A stretch of 33,775 nt of DNA from Planctomycetota bacterium (lineage in GTDB: Bacteria; Planctomycetota; Planctomycetia; Gemmatales; Gemmataceae), in NCBI GenBank assembly GCA_016177925.1, contig JACOUH010000150.1:1-33775 (forward strand), read 5' to 3'. This document shows, one piece after another, positions 12,181 through 19,018 of the stretch (its first letter is position 1; every line of letters starts with the position of its first letter). The notes below the pieces were generated by a model, which did no database searches, was not told the origin of the DNA, and was given only the letters and a program-made list of their open reading frames with translations. Position numbers and translations under genes: made by a program.

Positions 12181-13086
12181 TCAATCCAGGTCGGGAACGA
12201 CCTCGCGGCCGGCACGGCTGGCGAGGCCTGGGAGGATTCTTGCCGCCGAATAGTCGAGGAAATGGGTCGAACCGTCGGCAAAGAGGAAGTGAGCGCCGCC
12301 GCGGTGGAGGCTCCAGAAGTGAAACATGTCGCACTGGTTGCCAATGCTGCCCGGCCCGAAACGGTAGACCCCGGGAGCACAGGAGCCCGTCGTCACCAGC
12401 AGCAGATTCGGCTCTTCCACGCCCAGGACCATGTCCGCCGAGCCCGTGAAGCGCTGGCCGGCGCCGGCGTACCACCAGCCGAACTGGAAGTCGGTGCTGG
12501 GAGGTCGCTCGCCGATCAACAGCGTCTGGCTGCGCCCGTCCGTGATGTCCGTCAGGCGTATCCGTGAATCGCGGAACAGGACGCCGTCGAGGGTGTTGAC
12601 ATCCCGGCCCTCGACGCCGAGGTAGCTCGTCAGGGCGACCTGGAGCTGCTCGCGCTGGGCGGTCTGCACGTTGTCGACGCGGGGATCGGCGGGGCAGGTG
12701 AAAACAGGAACCACGGTCGACAGGCCGATGTGCGGCGGGTTGCGCAGCGCGTCGCGATTTTCCCGGTAGGCCTTCTGGGTGTCGTCCCAGAGGGACTGCT
12801 GGTCGACGTAGGGCAGCAACTGGGTGTGCCAGCTCATCAGCCGGTACGGGTCGCGGCCGCCCTGGTAGCGCATCCCCACGGGGAAGCTGCCCTTGGTGTC
12901 GTGGTAGTGGTGGGCGGCGAGGCCAATCTGGTGCAGGTTGTTGGCGCACTTGAGGCGGAAGGCCGCGTCACGGACCTGATGCACGGCAGGAAGGGTCAGG
13001 CCCAGCAGGACCCCGATGATGGCGATGACCACCAGCAACTCGATCAGGGTAAAGCCACGGCAGCGAGACCGGCGCGAGTGCGTCAT
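12181..13086 (-). CDS. DUF1559 pseudopilin-like protein with type IV prepilin N-terminus
   Basis: The 301-residue product begins with a prepilin leader and cleavage/methylation motif, G11-FTLIELLVVIAIIGVLL, followed by the DUF1559 body (CANNLHQIGLAAHHYHDTKG, and the C-terminal FADGSTHFLDYS box). These proteins are processed by a prepilin peptidase and probably assemble in, or are displayed by, a type II secretion or pseudopilus-like machine. Planctomycete genomes carry dozens of paralogues. ATG 13086 has GGAGGT seven nt upstream. The gene starts 15 nt after the stop of the upstream DUF1573-like gene, so they are probably co-transcribed. It is full length for the family. Confidence 0.93.
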   Translation of the reverse strand: MTHSRRSRCRGFTLIELLVVIAIIGVLLGLTLPAVHQVRDAAFRLKCANNLHQIGLAAHHYHDTKGSFPVGMRYQGGRDPYRLMSWHTQLLPYVDQQSLWDDTQKAYRENRDALRNPPHIGLSTVVPVFTCPADPRVDNVQTAQREQLQVALTSYLGVEGRDVNTLDGVLFRDSRIRLTDITDGRSQTLLIGERPPSTDFQFGWWYAGAGQRFTGSADMVLGVEEPNLLLVTTGSCAPGVYRFGPGSIGNQCDMFHFWSLHRGGAHFLFADGSTHFLDYSAARILPGLASRAGREVVPDLD

Positions 13087-13101
13087 GGCGGCACCTCCGA
13101 A

Positions 13102-13626
13102 TCACTCCGATTTTTTGGTATCCCTTGGGACGTTCAAGTCCGGCGGGTTGCGGCCGGAGATGGACAGCTCGATGATCTCCAGGGTGCCGGGGGCTGACTC
13201 GTAGTAAACCGGGACGCTCACGGAGAACGCATCCCGTCCGAAGAGCTTGACCCCGCAGCCAACCACAAGCTGCCGGCTCTCGCCCGGGGGGATGACCATC
13301 GGAACTCCCTCAATCCGCACCGGACACACGTTTTCAGTGCAGAAATCGCCGGCGCCGACCACGCGGGTCGGCCGGGAACCGGGGTTGCGCAGAGTGAAGG
13401 TGGCGTACAGCATTCCGCTCTTGATCGGGGGCGGGACCACGTAGTCCGGGTTGTCGACGATGAGTTCGCTGCGCTCGGAGGAAGAAGGCGTGTCCGGGAT
13501 GGACCGCGATTCCCAATAGGCGTACCCCGCCCAGGCGAGCCCAACCAGTCCCAGGAGCATCAGGGCCCCGCTCACCCAGCGGCCGAGCCGAGCCGGGGCG
13601 CCAGTGTCCGTGTGCGAATCGACCAT
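13102..13626 (-). CDS. Membrane-anchored DUF1573-like protein
   Basis: The product has 174 residues with one N-terminal membrane segment (about 18-36) and an extracytoplasmic beta-sandwich-like domain. The pattern TFTLRNPGSRPTRVVG, then cysteines at 96 and 101, then IPPGESRQL, and Cys124 parallels DUF1573 (ASH-like) domains, where a short Cys pair follows the first strand. The role is unknown; the exported cysteines suggest disulfide or thiol chemistry outside the cytoplasm. ATG 13626 has GAGGGA six nt upstream. It starts nine nt after the stop of the upstream gene and is followed 15 nt later by the DUF1559 gene, so it sits inside an operon. The family call is from pattern only. Confidence 0.75.
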   Translation of the reverse strand: MVDSHTDTGAPARLGRWVSGALMLLGLVGLAWAGYAYWESRSIPDTPSSSERSELIVDNPDYVVPPPIKSGMLYATFTLRNPGSRPTRVVGAGDFCTENVCPVRIEGVPMVIPPGESRQLVVGCGVKLFGRDAFSVSVPVYYESAPGTLEIIELSISGRNPPDLNVPRDTKKSE

Positions 13627-13635
13627 GCCAGTCCC

Positions 13636-14766
13636 TCACTTGAGAACAGCGGTCCGGGCCCCAGCGGGTTGTGCGGCGGCCCGACGACGGGCGGCCCTGC
13701 GGAACAGGAAGCCCACTCCCAGCACCGCCACAGCTGCCAGGCCGAACCAGAGCCAGGCACGGGAGCGCCGCGGCAGTTCCATCCCGACCGGCTCCGGCAG
13801 GCCGTAGGCGGTCAACGTGAACTCTTCGTCCTCCGGCTCCGGCGACTCGCGGAGGTCAAACTCGAAGAGGAATTCCCACCCGCGAACGTTCAATTCCGGA
13901 TTTCGCTTGGCTTGAGTAACGATCCGGGTCAGGATCGGAAAGCGGTCGGTCCCTTCGCGATACTCGTAGATATACTTGACGGGTCGTCGGAAAGGGCCGC
14001 TATTGTCGGGCTTCATCCACTCTTCCACGATCTCGGACTCCGCCAGGCACCAGGAATGGTCCGGATCGAGCAACAGCGAGCCGCTCTGAACGGGGTCAAA
14101 CGGGGGGTACTTCTTGGGGAACTTGCTCCGCTCGGAGGGAGTCACCCACGGGTGCGCGTTATCGAAGTCGATGCGGACGAGCTCGCGGCCGTCCCGAGTG
14201 ACAGCGCTGGCGCGGAGCACCTTGAACGTCGGCCGGCGGATCAGGTAAGCTAACGTATGCCTCTCCGCGACGAAGTGCCCCGAGATTTGCTCGCGGATCA
14301 GTTCTCTGAGGGACAGGCCACCGAGGCTGACCGTGGAGCCATCAAGGACCTTGAGGTCGAGCTTGGACAGAATCCAATCCGTCTTGCCTTCGGGACGGGT
14401 GAGTTGGAAAGCATAGCGCGGGTTCGCGGCCTCGACTCTGGTGGGTAGACTACCCGACCCCTCCACCACCTCGACGGCGAACAGGCGGTGGTCGTCCTTC
14501 TGCTTGACCTGGTATTTCCACGTGGTCGTCAGGAACACCTTCCCGTTGGGCTCAGTATGCGTGCTCTGCCAGGTGTGGGTGCCCGACAGCCGCTCGGCGA
14601 ACGCCCAATAGTCTTCCCAGGCCTTCGGCGCCTCGGTCAGGAAGCGTTCCTTCAGGGACGACGATTCCTGACCGCAAACGGCGCCTGCTGGCCCGAGAAT
14701 GAGCGCGGCGACGAGAGCGACAACCGGGAGCCGAGGGCTCAGGCCACAGCGATGTGCGAAGGCCAT
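13636..14766 (-). CDS. Exported protein of unknown function with C-terminal membrane anchor
   Basis: I do not recognise the family. The 376-residue product has a signal peptide (hydrophobic segment about residues 14-30, likely cut after AVCG), a long polar body, and a C-terminal hydrophobic segment (AWLWFGLAAVAVLGVGFLF) followed by an Arg/Ala-rich tail, so the body should face the periplasm or outside. The body has repeated beta-type stretches such as TWQSTHTEPNGKVFLTTTWK and LTRIVTQAKRNPEL; a beta-barrel or lipid-binding fold is only a guess. ATG 14766 has GGAG six nt upstream; a TTG at 14778 is a weaker alternative. It lies 9 nt before the DUF1573-like gene in the same direction, so the two are probably one transcript. 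Confidence 0.85.
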   Translation of the reverse strand: MAFAHRCGLSPRLPVVALVAALILGPAGAVCGQESSSLKERFLTEAPKAWEDYWAFAERLSGTHTWQSTHTEPNGKVFLTTTWKYQVKQKDDHRLFAVEVVEGSGSLPTRVEAANPRYAFQLTRPEGKTDWILSKLDLKVLDGSTVSLGGLSLRELIREQISGHFVAERHTLAYLIRRPTFKVLRASAVTRDGRELVRIDFDNAHPWVTPSERSKFPKKYPPFDPVQSGSLLLDPDHSWCLAESEIVEEWMKPDNSGPFRRPVKYIYEYREGTDRFPILTRIVTQAKRNPELNVRGWEFLFEFDLRESPEPEDEEFTLTAYGLPEPVGMELPRRSRAWLWFGLAAVAVLGVGFLFRRAARRRAAAQPAGARTAVLK

Positions 14767-14872
14767 ACAGGTCTCCAAGTAGCCAACAGTCTCTTCGGAA
14801 CTGGGTACGGCTCGTCAGGGCCGAACCGGGAAAAACCGCTTTCCTCGTCGCGTCGCCTGGCGCGCAACTCAA

Positions 14873-15223
14873 TTAGTAGCAGCCGCACGGGTGGGCCGCA
14901 ATGCCTGTGGCTAGGCACTTACACTGGTCGCAGCCAGTCGTCCAGGCACCGCAGCCCGCGTTGGTGCCGGAGCAGGTAGGGCCCTGCGTCTCACAGCCGG
15001 CGCAGCACGTGTCGGTGGTGTTCCACCCCCCGCAAGGGTATAGCCCAGCCAACTGGCACTGCTGCATGCACGCGTTGAAGTCCGGGGCCCCCACGCAGTA
15101 GTCCGCGCAGGTCAGCCCTCCGTCCGCCCGTGCCTTTTCCGGCACTGCCAGGATGCCGACAATCAGCAGAGCGACTGCCAGACAGTTGCAGAACCAGGAC
15201 GCCGCCTTGCAGAATCGAGTCAT
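14873..15223 (-). CDS. Small secreted cysteine-rich protein (15 Cys in the mature part)
   Basis: The 116-residue product has an N-terminal signal peptide (hydrophobic core CLAVALLIVGILAV, likely cut after ARA near residue 33). The mature part of about 83 residues contains 15 cysteines, in pairs such as TCADYC, CMQQC, CCAGC, CDQCKC and a C-terminal CGCY. It must be disulfide-rich or metal-binding. No known family is recognised. ATG 15223 has an AGGAGAGGA tract just upstream, so it is well supported despite its small size. It lies between the MauE-DUF1573 gene (stop 15406, a repeat in between) and the anchored protein gene 106 nt downstream, all on the minus strand. The MauE-like neighbour is a plausible oxidant for it, as MauE is linked to disulfide formation in a cysteine-rich subunit in methylotrophs. 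Confidence 0.82.
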   Translation of the reverse strand: MTRFCKAASWFCNCLAVALLIVGILAVPEKARADGGLTCADYCVGAPDFNACMQQCQLAGLYPCGGWNTTDTCCAGCETQGPTCSGTNAGCGAWTTGCDQCKCLATGIAAHPCGCY

Positions 15224-15266
15224 GTTCCTCTCCTTGTTGCTGCGAACCCACCACGGGCCCACCTGC

Positions 15267-15375
15267 TATACTCAACGCGGGGCGAGTTGACACAAGCCCG
15301 GAGCGCCAGCGACGGGACCCGCGGTCCCCGCGCTGGCGCTTGGGGCTTGTGTCAGACCGGCCCGCGTCCGGTATA
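15267..15375. repeat. Nested palindrome, TATACTC family, copy 1
   Basis: Outer arms (TATACTCAACGCGGG from 15267, and its imperfect complement ending at 15375) enclose inner arms 15288-15311 and 15331-15354, which pair at 22 of 24 positions. The same outer and inner sequences recur at 17426-17530. It separates the MauE-DUF1573 gene from the Cys-rich gene and could attenuate transcription between them. Confidence 0.85.
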
Positions 15376-15405
15376 CATGCCGACCGTTCGGCTCGCGGAC
15401 CACCC

Positions 15406-16254
15406 TCACTTCCCCAGAATCCGGCCCGTCAATCGGAACCGGATTACCTGCAACTTCTCGTCCGCCGTCAGGAAGGCCACCTCGCGCGTGAACCGGCCCG
15501 GCCCGCCCTTCAGCCCGACCCGAACGCTCACTGAGCGCGCCTCGCCAGGCGGAATGCTGAGCGGCAGGTCAGCCGTCGCCACGCACGAGCAATCGGACGT
15601 CCCGCCGACAATCCGGATCGTCCGATCCGTCCAGTTGACCAGTTCGACGCTCGCTTGCAGCCGCTCACCCGGTGCGCCTTCTCCCGCCTCGACCAGGGCA
15701 GGGCGAACCGACACCTCCTCGCCCCGCAGCGCGGCCAGGGCTGCCCCGACCGAGCCGAAGTGGAGGAAAGCCGCCCCGGCCAGCAGACCGAGCACCGCCG
15801 TCACACCGGCCAGGCCACACGCCCCCCGCCAAAGCAGGCGCGACCAGTCCGAGCGTGACCGCTCCCACAACAAGCGTATATCTGGACGCCCGATCAGAAG
15901 GGCGGTCAGGGCAGCCAGGTCAACCGCAAGGGCATACCACGGGTTGACGGAGAAGCTTCCGAAGCAGCCGCAGGAAGTCTGCCCTTCCCACCCCAGGTAA
16001 AGACTGACCCCGGCGAAGCAGGCGAACGTCGCCACGGCAACGGTCCAGGCGCCGACCGGCTTGATGCCCCACAGCAGCCACACGCCCAGCACGGCCTCGA
16101 ACTGGACCACCGCGATCTGGAAGCCCGGAGCCGAGAACAGGCCGGCCGAACCGACGGGCTCAACTGCGACCCCATGCGCTTTCAGCCCCGCCGCGACCAG
16201 CAATAGCAGGCCCAGCACCCGAGGAACCACCCGATTCAGTCGATGCGGCGTCAT
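15406..16254 (-). CDS. MauE-like redox membrane protein fused to a DUF1573 domain
   Basis: The 282-residue product has an N-terminal four-helix MauE/DoxX-type membrane domain (about 10-125) with the diagnostic Cys95-Gly-Cys97-Phe-Gly, a further membrane segment (about 145-168), and an exported DUF1573 domain (about 175-282) with Cys222-Ser-Cys224 followed by PLSIPPGEA. MauE is required for maturation of the disulfide-rich small subunit of methylamine dehydrogenase; related domains act in thiol-disulfide exchange in the membrane. Here it is fused to a DUF1573 domain and encoded just upstream of a 15-Cys exported protein, so a role in oxidising that protein is inferred. ATG 16254 has AAGG a few nt upstream; the frame upstream is not convincing. 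An ECF sigma gene lies divergently 513 bp away. The DUF1573 call is firm, the partner assignment is inference. Confidence 0.88.
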   Translation of the reverse strand: MTPHRLNRVVPRVLGLLLLVAAGLKAHGVAVEPVGSAGLFSAPGFQIAVVQFEAVLGVWLLWGIKPVGAWTVAVATFACFAGVSLYLGWEGQTSCGCFGSFSVNPWYALAVDLAALTALLIGRPDIRLLWERSRSDWSRLLWRGACGLAGVTAVLGLLAGAAFLHFGSVGAALAALRGEEVSVRPALVEAGEGAPGERLQASVELVNWTDRTIRIVGGTSDCSCVATADLPLSIPPGEARSVSVRVGLKGGPGRFTREVAFLTADEKLQVIRFRLTGRILGK

Positions 16255-16767
16255 GTGCCCTTCACAGCGAGCCGTTCCTCGCGTCCCAAGCACCGAGGTG
16301 ATGGGAGAGTCCAGGCCCGCCAATCCGCGAGAGCAAACCCCTGGCGAGAGGTTGCCGCGGATTGTCCCTGGTGAAAACGCCTTCTTCCCTTCTATCTCTT
16401 CAGTCCCATTTTTGGGCATTCCGCGACAGCTTTTTTTCGTTTTTCTCCAATTTTTTCCTCAAGCGCCTGTGGACAAAGTTATACACTCGCTGCTCGCGCT
16501 CTGTCTGGGGGGTGCAGTCGCGTTGTTGCGTCCCGGACCTGCGTTTAGCCCGACGCGCGAGCGAGGTCTTTCCTCCTTCCTCGCTTGCGCGTCGGGCTAA
16601 ACGCGGAGAAACACGGCCTCCGCAACAACGCGACTGCACCCTGGGGAGGCCCTTGCTTTCCTTGTTGCCATCTCTAAAATACCGTCAAAAAGAGTTCCAT
16701 CTTTTTCTGATTCTCATAACCCCCTCGCCGTGCCGACGGTTTTCCTCTCTATTCCAGGGAGGGTCGG
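16255..16767. other. Divergent intergenic region with a T-rich tract and a repeat
   Basis: This 513-bp gap lies between the divergent MauE-DUF1573 and sigma-factor genes and must hold both promoters. A pyrimidine- and T-rich stretch at about 16383-16465 is strikingly low in GC for this window, and a second AT-rich stretch lies at about 16670-16725 just before the sigma gene. I cannot assign -35/-10 boxes with confidence. A nested palindrome occupies 16510-16641. No gene is supported. Confidence 0.6.
16510..16641. repeat. Nested palindrome: outer 21-bp and inner 26-bp arms
   Basis: Outer arms 16510-16530 and 16621-16641 are perfect complements. Inner arms 16541-16566 and 16579-16604 pair with one mismatch. 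The inner arm resembles the hairpin at 3969-4008, which has no such outer arms, so the inner unit looks like an element placed between the arms of another hairpin. Confidence 0.88.
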
Positions 16768-17340
16768 ATGGGAACAGAAGATAACGAGATCGAGGCCCTC
16801 CTTCAACGGGCTCGGAATGGTTGCCCGGACGCCGCGCGCCAGATCGTTGAGCTGTGCAGCAAGTACGTTCGGAGCGCGGTTCGGTATTACCTGGGCACCC
16901 GCAATCGTTCGCTGTTCGATTCGGACGACCTCTACCAGGACGTCTGGACGATTTTCTTCAAGGGCGTTCTGCCGACCACGTCGTTCGACAGCGTTCAACA
17001 CCTGCGCTGCTACCTCCAGGGGATGGCCCGGAAAGCAGTGGATCACGCCCGTCGTCGGCTCCCCCCGAGTGACACGCACACCGTCCCTCAGGAGCAATCG
17101 CTGGAGGAGGCCCCTGTCAGGGACGGCGCCCAAGGGGACCCTGCCCAGGCGATCCTGGTCGAGGACGAGTGGAAGGCGTTTCTGTGTCGCGAGCCGAGGC
17201 TCGGCTTCATCCTACAGATGCGCCGCGACGGTCTTACCACGCAAGAAATCGCCTGTATCCTTGATGCCAGCGTCAGGACCACGCAACGGCTCATCGGAGG
17301 CGCTCGCTGGATGTTTGACAGGTTTCACCGGCGCACGTAG
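16768..17340 (+). CDS. ECF-type RNA polymerase sigma factor
   Basis: The 190-residue product has a sigma region 2 (about residues 10-75, with SLFDSDDLYQDVWTIFF) and a region 4 helix-turn-helix at the C-terminus (about 140-185, GLTTQEIACILDASVRTTQR). There is no region 1 or 3, which fits the extracytoplasmic-function class common in planctomycetes. It would direct RNA polymerase to a small regulon. ATG 16768 has GGGAGG six nt upstream. No anti-sigma factor gene is adjacent. The nearest gene in the other direction is the MauE-DUF1573 gene and the next downstream is the Sec candidate, so either could be a target; this is inferred from position only. A repeat palindrome follows 86 nt after the stop. 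Confidence 0.92.
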   Translation: MGTEDNEIEALLQRARNGCPDAARQIVELCSKYVRSAVRYYLGTRNRSLFDSDDLYQDVWTIFFKGVLPTTSFDSVQHLRCYLQGMARKAVDHARRRLPPSDTHTVPQEQSLEEAPVRDGAQGDPAQAILVEDEWKAFLCREPRLGFILQMRRDGLTTQEIACILDASVRTTQRLIGGARWMFDRFHRRT

Positions 17341-17425
17341 ATTAGCGCGCATCCCCAGGAGCGGTCCTTGTCCGGGCCCGTGGCAGACGGCGGCCGGCGA
17401 GCTGATCCGCGAGTTGATTCGCTTG

Positions 17426-17530
17426 TATACTCGACGCGGGATCGCCTGACACAAGCCCGGAGCGCCAGCGACGGGACGGTCCCGTCGCTGGCGCTCCGGG
17501 CTTGTGTCAACGCTCCCCGCGTTGAGTATA
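17426..17530. repeat. Nested palindrome, TATACTC family, copy 2
   Basis: Inner arms 17447-17477 and 17479-17509 are perfect 31-bp complements separated by one base. Outer arms 17426-17440 and 17516-17530 pair at 14 of 15 positions. It is a second copy of the element at 15267-15375. It fills much of the 217-bp gap between the sigma gene and the Sec candidate, ending 28 nt before the latter's start codon. Confidence 0.92.
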
Positions 17531-17557
17531 ACATGATCCCCCAAAGGAGTTGTCGAC

Positions 17558-18706
17558 ATGCTGTTCCGGCTGTCGCTGCCTGCTGCGGCGTTGCTGTCCC
17601 TGACGGTGACCGTCGCCCTCCGGGCCGACGCGCGGCCCGGCGGGCCGCACTCCGACCTCGTCCGCCTGCCGAAGGAGACCGCCCGCCTGTACGCCGACAC
17701 GACGCTGTTTCCGCGGCCGACGAAGTGGCTCCAGGTCCCCTGGCTGCTGGACCTCCGCGAGGGCATCCGTGTGGCGAAGGCCGAGGGCCGGCCGGTTCTG
17801 ATCTGGGTGTCCGGCGACGACCCGCTGGAGCGCTGCTGAGGCTACGCCCACGGGCTCCGTGAGGGCCCCCTGTCGCAGGACGAGGTGCTCCGCTTCATCG
17901 CGACGAACACCGTCCCCGTCGCGCTAAACCTGTACGTGATCCGAGCGCAGAAGGACGCCGCCGGCGATTTCTTCCGCGGCGTGCAGAAACAGCGCCCGGC
18001 CCAGTACCAGGGGCTGTACCTGGTCGCGGCCGACGGCAAGGTGCTGGCCAGTCATCAGCACTTCAAGAGCCACAAGACCTGGCCGCGCGAGGTGCTGGCC
18101 GATCTGGAGCCCGGGCTGAAGGCGTTCGGTGCCGTGAAGCCGCGCCAGGCCCAACGGGATGATCCCCTGCCCCGGCGCGGCAGCGGGGTGCGGTCCGACG
18201 GCGGGACAACAGCGGCGATCTATCTCCGCTACTCGATCAAGGGGATTCCACTCAACGAACTGCCGAACCCGACGATCGACAGCCTGCCGCTGACAGCGAA
18301 GCAACGGACCGAACTCGGCCCGCCGAGGCCGAAGCCAGGCGTTTCGTGGGAGATTTCGGAGGCGTTGGGGCGACAGTTCAGCCGTGTCCTTGGTCCTGGC
18401 GACGAGGACTCGATGCCGCGCTCGCACGAGGTTACGTCGGTGAAGTTGACGGGTCGGGTCCGGAGTATCGAGGACGGCGTGGCTCACCTCGTCTACGCGG
18501 GCAGCCTGTCCGGTTCACACTTGAACCAAGCGAAGAAGCGGACGTACGGCACGGCGAAGCTGACCGGCGCCGGCCGCTACGAGGTGAGGACGGGGCGACT
18601 GCTTTCCTTCGTGTGGGTCTTTGACGGCGTCTACAAGGGGCCGCCGCCGTACGATCAACCGGCCTCGTACAGCGGTGTCGTCGAGTGGAGCCGCGACCTC
18701 CCCTAA
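17558..18706 (+). CDS. Exported thioredoxin-like protein with in-frame TGA after Cys: selenoprotein candidate
   Basis: One frame is open from ATG 17558 (AAGGAG eight nt upstream) to TAA 18704-18706, apart from a single TGA at 17837-17839, codon 94 of 382. Before it come a signal peptide (about residues 1-24) and a thioredoxin-like beta-alpha start (AKAEGRPVLIWVSG). The TGA directly follows Cys93, giving Arg-Cys-TGA-Gly. After it the fold continues (DEVLRFIATNTVPVALNLY, GLYLVAADGKVLA), followed by a C-terminal domain (about 280-382). If TGA is read as selenocysteine, the site is Cys-Sec-Gly, where thioredoxins carry their redox motif. A hairpin beginning six nt after the TGA fits the bacterial SECIS rules loosely. 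Alternatives are a nonsense mutation of Cys, or internal initiation at GTG 17885. Neither explains the continuous homology-like structure as simply, but other genes here are broken, so confidence in recoding is moderate. Confidence 0.62.
17837..17866 (+). promoter_or_regulatory. Putative bacterial SECIS: TGA codon plus downstream hairpin
   Basis: After TGA 17837-17839 the RNA can form a stem GCCCACGG (17846-17853) with CCGT-GA-GGGC (17857-17866, GA bulged) and a three-base loop GCT. The apical loop starts 14 nt after the TGA and its first base is G, as bacterial SECIS models require. The stem is eight pairs with one bulge. GC-rich DNA makes chance hairpins common, so this is supporting evidence only. 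Confidence 0.45.
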
Positions 18707-18868
18707 AGAAAAGTGGTAGCAACCGGACTCTCGAAGAATCGCAAACTGACCAACTGCTTCTGGAACTTCTACCCGCTCTTCGGCCACCACACGACGCTCC
18801 TTTGCTTGGGCGTTGTGGGAGGCGCGCAAGAATCGCGAAACACTTCCGGATGCTTGGCGGAGGGCGAA

Positions 18869-19018
18869 CTAAATAGCTCCTGGCAAGAGGGAAAGTGAAG
18901 TGTCGGGGGGGGGCATGCTTTCGCGGCCTTCTTTGGCTGGGTCCTTGTCCCCGACAGCGCAGGCCGCGAAAGCATGGCACACCCACAACCACTTTCCCTG
19001 TTCTGTGCGGCTATTTAG
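18869..19018. repeat. Nested palindrome between convergent genes
   Basis: Outer arms 18869-18897 and 18990-19018 pair at their ends (8 and 9 bp perfect) around a mismatched 12-nt middle; inner arms 18914-18928 and 18962-18976 are perfect 15-bp complements. It lies between the plus-strand Sec candidate (stop 18706) and the minus-strand cadherin-repeat gene, whose stop TAA (19015-19017) lies inside the right arm. A bidirectional terminator role fits. The rest of the gap, 18707-18868, shows no gene. Confidence 0.82.

Noticed and set aside
17885-18706. Independent gene starting at GTG 17885 after the TGA
   Set aside because: An AGGA lies nearby, but the protein would start in the middle of a thioredoxin-like fold without a signal peptide, while the upstream frame supplies both. 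I keep it as an alternative.
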